Origin: a virus
Length of the DNA stretch: 64,000 bases
Strand: one strand, 5' to 3'
IMG/VR virus record: IMGVR_UViG_3300025647_000020
Location: 1 to 64,000 of that record
Below, piece after piece: positions 28,201 to 36,271 of the stretch. Below the pieces are notes generated by a model that worked only from the letters and a program-made list of their open reading frames with translations, was not told the origin of the DNA and did not search any database. A program made the position numbers and the translations under genes. How positions within the stretch are numbered: position 1 is the stretch's first letter; every line of letters starts with the position of its first letter.

Positions 28201-28932
28201 GATTATGAAGTATTAATATCCCTACCTTTTGACGATTCGGCAGTAGGGAATGCATTAATTACAAAAGAAAATATAGTTATAACTAACGAGGTATCCACAA
28301 TTGTAACAGAAACAGTTTATGAATTAATAGGAGGAACACCAATATTGTCTTCAAATATTTCTTGTGCTGATAATGTAGCCACTGTTAATTTAACAGTAAG
28401 TGGAGGTACTGCACCTTTTAATTATTATGGATTGATAGATGGACAAGAAATAACAGAAAATGGTATCTATTCTGTCTATGTAGAAGATTCTAATGGCTGT
28501 AAATCAGATGTTATAGAAGTTTTAATAGATTGTATCACTGAGGTTAATTGTAGCCCTATAACTCTTATATCTGCGTTAGAAACCACTTCTTCTGATGATG
28601 AAAACAATACTTCTACTTTAACATACTCATATAGAGTTGATTTTACTAATATTAGTGACCGAATAGATGAGGTAGGGTTAACAGTTCAAGGAATAAATGG
28701 TTCTGAGCTATATATGTTAGGCAATCCAGTTATACAAACATTTAGTACTGACTTTGGAGCAAAACAAATTTTCTTTAATTACAATCCATTTTCACCCATT
28801 TTAACATATGTTAAAATTTTTATGGTTGTAAAATTAGAGAATGGATGTATATATAGTAGTGTTCATGAGTTATCAGTAGATGGTTCAACATTAATGAGTA
28901 GGCAGGAACAACAATTTATATTAGATAATTAA
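25240..28932 (+). CDS. Very large baseplate/tail protein with SprB-like segments
   Basis: 1230 residues. The first about 450 residues are helix/strand mixed, with FLLRESFLFQRQLEEQYTY-type helices and a middle region of the kind seen in wedge proteins. The second half is modular: FSYFTDENGCQSNLVSGVV (about residue 850) and LTVSGGTAPFNYYGLIDGQE ... YSVYVEDSNGCKSDV (about 1050-1095). These follow the pattern of SprB repeats of Bacteroidota surface adhesins (vsGGtaPy-y ... G-Y-v-V-D-nGC). Several Cys pairs precede them (DECGCPLDL, SCPKLLLDIVTECTSY). The palindrome AACATATGTT lies inside near the 3' end. Distal tail or baseplate adhesin is the best guess. Confidence 0.6.
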   Translation: MENNFINSERVFSDLEYTLIRSSNILSQEVSYNNQVTGLDYNNVTTQKIDFSQPNTYIKYGSLSNLLKLGIESIIINYPKSLKIETNVIGRSISDVNIYNISNLGNNQSFKINTNYISNPLELDYRVNDSLLNYYFEYDNNVYKILSYSLPNSLRNSSISLTVEGKPFNSLSAININGYIFKTRDERLFTDFENYLLRESFLFQRQLEEQYTYTYNEEFKFPLIDKYNLDIKSELYLTFLNSLLDIAIYYDENYTNLVSRKYIPSILQEITLSSNGTSTLGKINVLLDVIAAFFDRKYIESVSLQEKEITYDFLSEQDRYSILYELNKFGIKINSTNVGLFSIFFLYLNRFYLQFNKDSFFTIQEILNIMGIPDELIEYNEYVYIYEPINIDYLNNVLLKKYELIDLPLNADGSVNLERINTHFQSSTYISNLEKIVNAENSGLFNEEQFKTNLYLTYKTDFNTDETFFDVVTEDTCFIISGGTTSFLPKIIVDECGCPLDLDDLSYQLETTHNDPYSLSCPKLLLDIVTECTSYVSSGFTGDTECSISGIIVSSDDQLNKATININTLNVDMKYKILIADTCQGNRVIERDSLISCEVFRRYTNDAFFGASGYVTSIRLYDTLGNIPLDINLNPYSSPHLTGFYGSVTTSQLLYSSINWVGNIKKLIRNALYDIYGAEDGVSYVLDVNDFLDGNIEICFLCKNNVLLPQYNIGINENDPLITYFDGVNSQFITNSKLKYIINDLIDTVPTILGNLTFSGMVNDGELSNINGNYNFISSVTETLSLINVSNNGVLTGLTTMPITSEDVISGAFLNYTTYGGIGNLTFNGNQPHQFLSSGETFFSYFTDENGCQSNLVSGVVLCPPDPCLFQEVVETIRVTTSITETTETLSCPDIALTWALDPVELPNDGSPSTYSLSLRFENFVADNIDYFDGIITFPSYPLNEPILFTGNIIQTYHSISATVFNTQTVDFLLNLKVYINGKCGVYDYEVLISLPFDDSAVGNALITKENIVITNEVSTIVTETVYELIGGTPILSSNISCADNVATVNLTVSGGTAPFNYYGLIDGQEITENGIYSVYVEDSNGCKSDVIEVLIDCITEVNCSPITLISALETTSSDDENNTSTLTYSYRVDFTNISDRIDEVGLTVQGINGSELYMLGNPVIQTFSTDFGAKQIFFNYNPFSPILTYVKIFMVVKLENGCIYSSVHELSVDGSTLMSRQEQQFILDN
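28798..28817. repeat. 20-bp palindrome (AACATATGTT core), copy C, inside CDS
   Basis: ATTTTAACATATGTTAAAAT is a perfect 20-bp dyad inside the 3' part of the 1230-aa gene, where it encodes ILTYVKI in frame. The match to the intergenic copies is base-for-base over the core. Confidence 0.8.
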
Positions 28933-28934
28933 AT

Positions 28935-30971
28935 ATGTGTGGAAATTTAACAATAGTTAGTACTTTAAATGTTTTATCTTCAAGTGATCTAACACTGAAT
29001 TTAACTGTAGATTTGTCTTTTGATGGTACTACTAGTCCTAATTTGATTGGCTACTATAAAATGTTAGATGTTGATATAACAAGAGAGTTAACTTTTCCCC
29101 AGACTGTTATATCTCTTGTTAATGAGGGTACTAATATCGAATATACCATTATTTGTGGAGATACAATTTATACGTGTGATGTATCTCCTACTAATTTAGT
29201 TGAAGAAATTTCACCAACAAATCAAACTTATGTTGTTACTTGTAATAATTTAAACGGCAGATTAAATGTTATATCTGGTTGTACCAACCCAAATGCTTCT
29301 AATTATAATCCATTTGCTAATTTTAACGATGGATCATGTTATTTTATATCTGGGTGTACAATTCCTTTAGCTGATAATTATAATCCCTTAGCTGCAATAG
29401 ATGATGGATCGTGTGAATGTTCAAACTATGATGTTTATTTTAGATTAGATGAAATTAATGATGTAATAAATATTACTCCATCTAGCGGTGAAACTTGCAT
29501 GATTTCAGTAAAATTTAAATATGCAGTAGAAATAAACTGCGATAGTATCACTGATAGAATCTTAGAAAATAATATTAGACTTACTGATAAATTAAATGAT
29601 TTACAAATTGATTTAAATCTGTATAATATTTCTGGTGATGTTATTATGTCACAGCGGATATACACATATGATGAAAATCTTTCATTATATGGAGATGAAG
29701 GATTATGCAATTCAGTTTATGATTTATATTCATTTGAAAATGGGTTAAATTGTGATGATGATGTTTTGAGAAGATTTATACCTCAATATTTGAAAGCTGA
29801 AAAGGTTTTTCTTTTAAGTGAACCTGATATTAGAGTAGGGTTAAATATTTCAAATTTTGATTTTGACCATAGAGTTCATATAGATGAGGTAGAAATTACT
29901 GTTTTTTGCAATGAAACAGTAAATGTTTGTAGATTAATTCCTGATACTTTTGGTTTTAATTTATATAAATCTATTTCAATTAAAGTTAACGATGAACGCG
30001 AGTATTTACTTAATTCAAAAGAAATTGATTTAAAAGTTAGTCCTCTTTATCATATTAATAATGATGTTATTAAATATTTTAATAAATATGGTTTCTATGG
30101 TAAACGAGATAGATTATTTGCACTTACATTAGACGAAGTAAAATACGAACTAATAAATGTAAGATCGAGAAAGACAGACAGTAAATATTTTCATAAACAC
30201 GATATATATGACATATATTTAAGTAATCAAGAATCATGTTCTTTACCAAATAATCAATTAGAATATGATTATTTAGATGCTATATATGGGATTATTCCCA
30301 ATAACTGGAATACTGTTATTGAACCATTTATTGATCCCACTTTAATTAGAAATAATAGCACCTATATTTATGGAAATAACATATTCCACTGTGATAAATA
30401 TGTTTATCGCAAATATACGTTAGATAAGGGATGTGATGCAGATGTCGATAATACTGTTGAAATTATCAATGATGATATATGTATTGCAAATAGTGAATAT
30501 AAATCAAGATTTGAACTAATATCAGCAATTAATGATTTATGCGTACCTTGTGAGGGTACTGGTATTACTTATTCTTTCTTTGATGATGGCATAAGTGAAT
30601 CGGGGAGGTTAATACAATATACAGGAGATACCTTTACAGGTATAACTGAAGTTATTAATTTTGATACAAATATTTTTTCAGATTGTGAGTGTGTTCCTGT
30701 TAATATAGAAATTACAGCATATTCTATTCCTTCCAAGAATGTATTATTTGTTGAATTTATAACAAGTGGAGTTAATGATGTTAGTGAAATAAAAGCTTAT
30801 GTTGATGGAGTATTACAAACGGGTATAAATACAAATATTAATTTTGACTTTAATACCCAAGCGGGAAACTATACTTATACAAACCATCAATTTGCAATTG
30901 ATATACTTATTATAGTAGAAAATAACTGTGGAACTGACTCAGATGAATTAGTAGGTATTCCTACATTTTAA
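28935..30971 (+). CDS. Baseplate/tail protein with two GCTxPxAxNYNP repeats
   Basis: 678 residues. Residues 114-135 and 139-160 are tandem Cys-containing repeats of the form GCTxPxAxNYNP ... DGSC, a module widespread in secreted proteins of marine Bacteroidota and in marine phages; it may bind calcium (family knowledge, inference). The N-terminal region is beta-rich. The middle, near residues 340-400, resembles a tail-associated enzyme-free scaffold with DFDHRVHIDEVEITVF and FGFNLYKSISIKVNDEREY. It follows the 1230-aa gene by 2 bases and precedes the next structural gene by 14. Role as a distal tail component is inferred from position and the adhesin-like module. Confidence 0.6.
   Translation: MCGNLTIVSTLNVLSSSDLTLNLTVDLSFDGTTSPNLIGYYKMLDVDITRELTFPQTVISLVNEGTNIEYTIICGDTIYTCDVSPTNLVEEISPTNQTYVVTCNNLNGRLNVISGCTNPNASNYNPFANFNDGSCYFISGCTIPLADNYNPLAAIDDGSCECSNYDVYFRLDEINDVINITPSSGETCMISVKFKYAVEINCDSITDRILENNIRLTDKLNDLQIDLNLYNISGDVIMSQRIYTYDENLSLYGDEGLCNSVYDLYSFENGLNCDDDVLRRFIPQYLKAEKVFLLSEPDIRVGLNISNFDFDHRVHIDEVEITVFCNETVNVCRLIPDTFGFNLYKSISIKVNDEREYLLNSKEIDLKVSPLYHINNDVIKYFNKYGFYGKRDRLFALTLDEVKYELINVRSRKTDSKYFHKHDIYDIYLSNQESCSLPNNQLEYDYLDAIYGIIPNNWNTVIEPFIDPTLIRNNSTYIYGNNIFHCDKYVYRKYTLDKGCDADVDNTVEIINDDICIANSEYKSRFELISAINDLCVPCEGTGITYSFFDDGISESGRLIQYTGDTFTGITEVINFDTNIFSDCECVPVNIEITAYSIPSKNVLFVEFITSGVNDVSEIKAYVDGVLQTGINTNINFDFNTQAGNYTYTNHQFAIDILIIVENNCGTDSDELVGIPTF
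29274..29414 (+). repeat. Tandem GCTxPxAxNYNP protein repeat (2 units)
   Basis: Two units of about 22 residues, separated by three residues, each with a Cys near both ends, NYNP in the middle and DGSC at the end. Within the 678-aa gene. Confidence 0.85.
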
Positions 30972-30985
30972 TATAAACAAAGATT

Positions 30986-33064
30986 ATGTCATATATAGTT
31001 GAAAGAGGAGAAAAATTAATCCTAACAAAAGTAACTGAAAGAGGAAGAAGAGCTATCGCAAGAGGTAACTTTAATTTTTCTTTTTATAGTTTAGGTGATA
31101 GCGAAATAGATTATAAAAATACTGATGGATTAGCTTTAATAAAACCTAAAGATAATCACCCTACTCAAGTTTCTTTTCTTTCATTGGCAGATGAAGAAAA
31201 ATATATCCCATTAACTACATTAAATTCTAATGTAGTTAAATTTTCTATTAAAAATAAGGCAAAAACTAGAGGTTTTTTTGATGAATGTTTTATTGATAAT
31301 GCCACTTTTTTAGAAGAATGTACTAAAATACAAGGAACATTCAAACTAGATAAATTAAATGGTACTAAAATATTGGATTTATCTGGTGTTATTGATAATA
31401 CAGAGTTTAATCTTTTAAATGATGGTGATATTATAAAAATTAAAATACCTAATTTAGCTATACCTACAAGTGGTTATACAACTACTGTTGATCCTCAACC
31501 GTATTTATATTTTGCATTGGAGAAAAATAGTATGAGTCCTGTTTTAAGTGTAGATAGATTTTTACCATCATATAACTATGTGAGTAATGGATCACTAATT
31601 GATGTTGCGTTTTGGGTTTTACCTAGAAAGGAAGATGCCATCACATATTACTCGCCTAGTGGACAAACAATAGAGTGGAATTCAGAATTATTGGAGTTTT
31701 ATGAAAATTGTGAAAGTGGCGACACTAAAGTTTGGAATTTTAATAGGGTATTTTGTGATAGTGTAATAGGTACTATTGAATGTGAAGAAGACTATCAGAA
31801 TTATGGCTCACAGAATTATAGTTCTTTATTAGTTTACCTAAATGCATGTAAGGCATGTTCTGACATCTCTTCTACTAATTGTAATGATAACCTAGAATCC
31901 AGTGAATTACCAAATACCTCATTATCTATTATTCATTTTTCTAATTTTAACACAAGGAATGAATATGGAGAATACCTATACATTGACTCTGTAAATAAAT
32001 TTTATTTATGTTTACCAGAATTAATGTGGCATAATAGAGATTTTGGCGGCTCCAAATTAGGTGATATTATGGGGATGAGATTTGTTAGCGATGTAACAAA
32101 AAAATATTTCTACCCTGAAACATTAAATTTAGAATATTTTGACCTAATTGAAGATGGGTTTTATGTTCAAAGTGGTGTTACTCCTCTAGTAGTAGGAAAA
32201 GTTTTCCCATCTTTGAAAATGGCTATTATCGAAAATGAAGAATTACAGACTGTTCTTTCATACAAATCTAATAGAAGCTACTCTTTACCTAAATTAAAGG
32301 CCAGACAAATTTCACCAACTGGTGGCGTTAATACAGGTATTTTAAAAAGGGGTAAAAGAATATATCTAACATATTACTTAGAATCAAACAATGGTATTTT
32401 AAACGTATTACCTCAAGGAGTTATTAGTTACTTAGATAATGTGGGCAATATTGACCGGGATGTGGATTTTACTATTGAAGATGTAAATAAATTTCCTTAT
32501 ATGAGAAACTTAAATGATGGAAACTATGATGGATTAGGGTTTTTTGCAAATAAATTTAAAGTATTGTATCAAATACAGGATGTAGGGGTATACCCAAAAT
32601 CAGATGAATGGCAAATTGTTGATTTTACGAATAATATTATTTTGAACAATGAGCCTTTGGGAACCATTGAACCGTTGATCCTAGAACGACAACTTGCATC
32701 AGATAATAATTTTATCTTAAATGAGGCTCGTGTAGAAATGCATGGTTTAGGTTTATATGATAATACTTATTTCTGTATAGCATGTGACTCATCTAACTTA
32801 ACAATGGGGGATGAAAGACTGTTTATTGGGAATGTTGAAACCTATATAGGAGCGGCTGTCTATAAAAAAGTAATAAATATTATTATAAAATCACCAGATT
32901 TGAAAAAAACTGATAATAATAGTTATGAAATTGGGAACAAGTTTTTAAGTGAGATTTCATTTTATAATTCTGATTATGAGCAAATTGCAGTATCTAAATT
33001 ATCAAGACCTGTTCAAATAAGAGAAAATAGTACAACAGAAATTGAAATAATTTTTGATTTTTAA
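30986..33064 (+). CDS. Last structural protein of the baseplate block, 692 aa
   Basis: The N-terminus MSYIVERGEKLILTKVTERG RRAIARG, then FSFYSLGDSEIDY, has the form of a phage tail-associated protein opening: an ordered helix with TERGRRAIARG followed by a beta segment. The rest is beta-rich, with a Cys-containing middle (ECTKIQGTF, CESGDTKVW, NACKACSDIS) and a C-terminal domain (HGLGLYDNTYFCIACDSSNL, then VRENSTTEIEIIFDF-like end). No named family recognised. Fourteen bases after the previous gene. The stop codon is inside an AT-only 9-bp inverted repeat (33059-33079), and the next gene belongs to a different functional block. Confidence 0.55.
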   Translation: MSYIVERGEKLILTKVTERGRRAIARGNFNFSFYSLGDSEIDYKNTDGLALIKPKDNHPTQVSFLSLADEEKYIPLTTLNSNVVKFSIKNKAKTRGFFDECFIDNATFLEECTKIQGTFKLDKLNGTKILDLSGVIDNTEFNLLNDGDIIKIKIPNLAIPTSGYTTTVDPQPYLYFALEKNSMSPVLSVDRFLPSYNYVSNGSLIDVAFWVLPRKEDAITYYSPSGQTIEWNSELLEFYENCESGDTKVWNFNRVFCDSVIGTIECEEDYQNYGSQNYSSLLVYLNACKACSDISSTNCNDNLESSELPNTSLSIIHFSNFNTRNEYGEYLYIDSVNKFYLCLPELMWHNRDFGGSKLGDIMGMRFVSDVTKKYFYPETLNLEYFDLIEDGFYVQSGVTPLVVGKVFPSLKMAIIENEELQTVLSYKSNRSYSLPKLKARQISPTGGVNTGILKRGKRIYLTYYLESNNGILNVLPQGVISYLDNVGNIDRDVDFTIEDVNKFPYMRNLNDGNYDGLGFFANKFKVLYQIQDVGVYPKSDEWQIVDFTNNIILNNEPLGTIEPLILERQLASDNNFILNEARVEMHGLGLYDNTYFCIACDSSNLTMGDERLFIGNVETYIGAAVYKKVINIIIKSPDLKKTDNNSYEIGNKFLSEISFYNSDYEQIAVSKLSRPVQIRENSTTEIEIIFDF

Positions 33065-33096
33065 TTAGGTTAATTAAAATATTGTTCTTATATTTG
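33059..33096 (+). promoter_or_regulatory. Boundary: AT-rich inverted repeat then host-type -7 element
   Basis: TTTTAATTA-GGT-TAATTAAAA (33059-33079) is a perfect 9-bp inverted repeat across the stop codon of the baseplate gene. It is followed by TATATTTG (33089-33096), a match to the Bacteroidota -7 consensus TAnnTTTG, about 19 bp before the TTG start at 33116. No well-spaced -33 TTG is visible (nearest 33054-33056, spacer 32). This marks the switch from structural to replication genes. Confidence 0.5.
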
Positions 33097-33115
33097 CCCT
33101 ATAAACTAAAATAGG

Positions 33116-34438
33116 TTGAAAATAGGGAATAATTTATTTGAAGAATTATCATATTCAGAAGTTTTTTTAGAAGAGGATAATCACATCTACATAAATAAAG
33201 TCACTGGAAAATTTTACAATTCAGTGACAGGGTTACTTTCATTGATAAAAAATGAATTTAACCAAGATGAGGCTATAAAAGGCATAACTCGTCAATACCA
33301 AACTTTTCTTAGTTGGTTTAATTTTAGTAAAATTCCATCAGAACATTTAATTGAATATCTTTCTCTTTATATAAATTATAGGCAGTTTACAGTAAGAGAA
33401 GAAAAAGAATTTGAAGGTCGTAAATATTCGGGTTATGCCATGCAATTAAAAGATTATGTTACCCCATCAGAATTTTATATTGAATATTCTTTTTTAAAAG
33501 AAACTCAAGAAATTAAGCGTAAAAAAAATATATATATAGGACAAGATGGTAAATTAATGAATAAGGCTAGTATATTGGAAATGTGGAAAGACATGACTGA
33601 TATAGCTAATCATTATGGTAACATAGTACACGTTACTTTAGAGAGAGAAATCTTGGAAAAACAAGGGCTACTTGATTTAAAAAATGATGTTTTATTACAA
33701 GCCATACAAGACCATTTTTTTTGGATTAAAAAACATCTTCCACTTTTTTATGAAAAATATCCAAACTCAAATCATTCTTTTGAAGAATATGAATTAAATT
33801 GCACTTTAGGAGAATTAATGACTCATATTATTATTGAGTTTTACAAAGTACACCAATTTGTAGGAAGATGTATTGTACCTGAAAAGAGATTATTATATAA
33901 AAATTTAACTGGTACAAAAGACATTCATGAAGATATAGATGGTTATCTTTTTAATACAGGTGACCATAAAACAAATAAGGATTTTTCTTTTACGTCAGAG
34001 TATAATCAAAGATTATTAGCACCCTTTAACCATTTAGTACAAAGTGAATTTAATCTTTATACTTTGCAATTATCAATATATAGCTTTATGGTAGAGCAAG
34101 TATATAATAAAAAATTAAATGGGCAATATATTACCTATTATAATCGTAAATATGGAGCATTTAAGAAATTTGAGATTCCTTATTTAAAGGATGAGGCAGA
34201 AGTATTAATTCAGTTAAATACTGATTGGATAGAAGAAAGAAAGAAACGATTCCTTTGTTCATCGTTAGGTGGTTTAATTGAAGCAACAATTAAACCTATA
34301 TGGATGGATCATTTTGCTAAGTCTTTTTACTACTTTGTTAAAAGTAGTAAAGAAAAGGGTGATACTGATGTAAAGGTATTTAAAGATTTTATTTTTCAAT
34401 ATGAGCATAAATATAAAAATGTAACTTATCATGGATAG
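33116..34438 (+). CDS. RecB/Cas4-like PD-(D/E)xK nuclease
   Basis: 440 residues, apparently with a TTG start; MKIGNNLFEELSYSEVFLEE has no nearer ATG that would keep the N-terminus. HIYINKVTGKFYNSVTGLLS near residues 24-45 resembles the helical N-terminus of phage-type exonucleases. The catalytic core is read as GTKDIHEDIDGYLFNTGDHK (about residues 263-283): an acidic residue in KDI/HED, then D-x-K in GDHKT. LYTLQLSIYSFMVE (about 314-328) is the Q-x-x-x-Y motif of RecB/Cas4-like nucleases. DNA end processing or host DNA degradation is likely. It opens the replication block with a host-type -7 element upstream, and its stop overlaps the next start by 8 bases. Confidence 0.7.
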   Translation: MKIGNNLFEELSYSEVFLEEDNHIYINKVTGKFYNSVTGLLSLIKNEFNQDEAIKGITRQYQTFLSWFNFSKIPSEHLIEYLSLYINYRQFTVREEKEFEGRKYSGYAMQLKDYVTPSEFYIEYSFLKETQEIKRKKNIYIGQDGKLMNKASILEMWKDMTDIANHYGNIVHVTLEREILEKQGLLDLKNDVLLQAIQDHFFWIKKHLPLFYEKYPNSNHSFEEYELNCTLGELMTHIIIEFYKVHQFVGRCIVPEKRLLYKNLTGTKDIHEDIDGYLFNTGDHKTNKDFSFTSEYNQRLLAPFNHLVQSEFNLYTLQLSIYSFMVEQVYNKKLNGQYITYYNRKYGAFKKFEIPYLKDEAEVLIQLNTDWIEERKKRFLCSSLGGLIEATIKPIWMDHFAKSFYYFVKSSKEKGDTDVKVFKDFIFQYEHKYKNVTYHG

Positions 34439-35177
34439 AATAGTTTTAAAACAAGGAGATTGTCTTGAATTAATGAAAGATATAGAAGATTCTAGCATTG
34501 ATATGGTATTTGCAGATTTACCATATGGAACAACTAAATGTAGATGGGACGTTGTTATTCCATTTGAACCATTATGGGAACAATATGAGCGAATTATTAA
34601 ACCTAATGGAGCACTAGTATTCACAGCTTCTCAACCATTTACAAGTGCTTTAGTTATGAGCAACCCTAAAATGTTTAAATATGAATGGATATGGGAAAAA
34701 TCAAAAGCTAGTAATTTTTTAAATGCTAAGAAAAATCCGTTGAAGGCTCATGAAAATATTCTTATCTTTGGAAAGAAAAAAGTTAATTATTATCCTTTAA
34801 AAATAGAAGGTAAACCCTATAATAAAGGAAAGCGGAAAACAGAAAATGGTTATGCAACAGATGTCTATGGTAAAATGGATAGTGATTTTTTGGTTGTAAA
34901 TAAAAAAGGCTTGCGTTATCCAAGATCAGTACAATATTTTAAAACTGCTGAATCAGAGGGTAAATATTTAGCTACTCAAAAACCAGTAGCATTAGTAGAA
35001 TATTTCATAGAGACCTATAGCAAAGAAAATGACATTGTTTTAGATAATGTTTTTGGTTCTTGTACAACAGGCATAGCCTGTATTAATAAAAATAGACGAT
35101 TTTTGGGTTTTGAAAAAGACAACACGAATTTTAATATTGGTGAAAAAAGAATAAAAGAAAAATTTAATTTAATTTAA
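34431..35177 (+). CDS. DNA adenine/cytosine-N4 methyltransferase (beta class)
   Basis: 248 residues. DLPYGTT (residues 29-35) is the catalytic motif IV; the usual DPPY has Leu at the second position, a variant common in phage enzymes. ALVFTASQPFTSALV follows, then WEKSKASNFLNAKKNPLKAH ENILIF (motif VIII region), and QKPVALVEYF followed by DIVLDNVFGSCTTGIAC, the motif I (F-G-S-G-type; here FGSCTTG) that binds S-adenosylmethionine. Motif IV precedes motif I, as in the beta class. It overlaps the nuclease gene by 8 bases. Protection of phage DNA from host restriction, or from the phage's own nuclease, is likely; the target sequence is unknown. Confidence 0.85.
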   Translation: MDRIVLKQGDCLELMKDIEDSSIDMVFADLPYGTTKCRWDVVIPFEPLWEQYERIIKPNGALVFTASQPFTSALVMSNPKMFKYEWIWEKSKASNFLNAKKNPLKAHENILIFGKKKVNYYPLKIEGKPYNKGKRKTENGYATDVYGKMDSDFLVVNKKGLRYPRSVQYFKTAESEGKYLATQKPVALVEYFIETYSKENDIVLDNVFGSCTTGIACINKNRRFLGFEKDNTNFNIGEKRIKEKFNLI

Positions 35178-35179
35178 TT

Positions 35180-36271
35180 ATGAACAAAACAGAAAAAATG
35201 TTAAAGGGGTATGGGTTTGATGATGTAACAATTATCCCTTATGCTGAAAACAGTATTAAATCAAGAGGTGAGATAGGGATCAATTTTAATGAGTTAATTT
35301 ATGTATCTCCTATGGATAGCATCATTAATGATGCCAACATAGATTTCTTCAGGAACAGAGGTATCATAGTACCACAAGTACGTAATATGTGGAAAAATGA
35401 TAAATTAGCTAATTCGGGCTATGTTACTTTTTCATTGTCAGAAGCTAAGAATTTAATTGACCATAAAGAATCAGATGAGTTTGAATATATGAGCAATCAA
35501 TTAAAAAATAATAAAAAAGTTAATTTACTAATTGATATAGCAAATGGCCATTTAACCGAATTATGGTCTGTTTGTTCGCAGATAAAGTCTTATTATAAGG
35601 ATTATCTATATCTTATAATTGGTAATATTGCAAATCCTAATACATATAAACATATATGTGACATGGAAATAGCAGATGCAGTAAGAGTGGGAATTGGAGG
35701 TGGTTCAAGATGTCATACATCATCTAAAACTGCTATTCACTATCCAATTATTTCACTATTAAGTACAATCAAGGATATTAAAGATAAATATAATTATAAA
35801 GTTGATATTATAGCGGATGGTGGAATAAAAAATTCATCTGATATAATTAAGTGTTTTTGTGCAGGTGCTGATAAAGTTATGATGGGAAGTGTATTTGCAA
35901 AGACTTTAGAGTCTGCTGGTAAAAAATTTTTTACTGATGAAGATAAATATATTTTACCAGTAATGGATGCCAAAATTGATGGTATTGATATTGATATGGT
36001 GGAAAGATACCGTAGTGGACAAACAATATATAGTGAATATAGAGGTATGTCAACTAAAGATGTACAAATAAAAGAGGGAAAAGCTGCACCAACTTACGAA
36101 GAAGGTTTTATTGAAAATATAAAAGTTGAATATATGTTAGATGAACTTTTGATAGAAATTAATAACTCGTTAAGATCAGCTTTTTCTTATTGTAATGCGA
36201 GAACATTATCGGAATTTTATACAACTTCAATTTTCATACAAAATTTTAATAATAACCACAATAGTTTATGA
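35180..36271 (+). CDS. IMP dehydrogenase / GMP reductase family protein
   Basis: 363 residues. GYGFDDVTIIPYAENSIKSR near the N-terminus, then YVSPMDSI, then a (beta-alpha)8 barrel. The active-site loop is GIGGGSRCHTSSKT with the catalytic Cys at residue 178. ADGGIKNSSDIIKCFCAGAD KVMMGS is the phosphate-binding region, and YRGMSTKD the flap. The CBS subdomain of full-length IMPDH is absent, as in GMP reductase and in many short IMPDHs, so the two activities cannot be told apart. Either would shift guanine nucleotide pools. The gene sits between the DNA methyltransferase and the SbcD-like nuclease; the stop overlaps the next start by 4 bases (ATGA). Confidence 0.8.
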   Translation: MNKTEKMLKGYGFDDVTIIPYAENSIKSRGEIGINFNELIYVSPMDSIINDANIDFFRNRGIIVPQVRNMWKNDKLANSGYVTFSLSEAKNLIDHKESDEFEYMSNQLKNNKKVNLLIDIANGHLTELWSVCSQIKSYYKDYLYLIIGNIANPNTYKHICDMEIADAVRVGIGGGSRCHTSSKTAIHYPIISLLSTIKDIKDKYNYKVDIIADGGIKNSSDIIKCFCAGADKVMMGSVFAKTLESAGKKFFTDEDKYILPVMDAKIDGIDIDMVERYRSGQTIYSEYRGMSTKDVQIKEGKAAPTYEEGFIENIKVEYMLDELLIEINNSLRSAFSYCNARTLSEFYTTSIFIQNFNNNHNSL

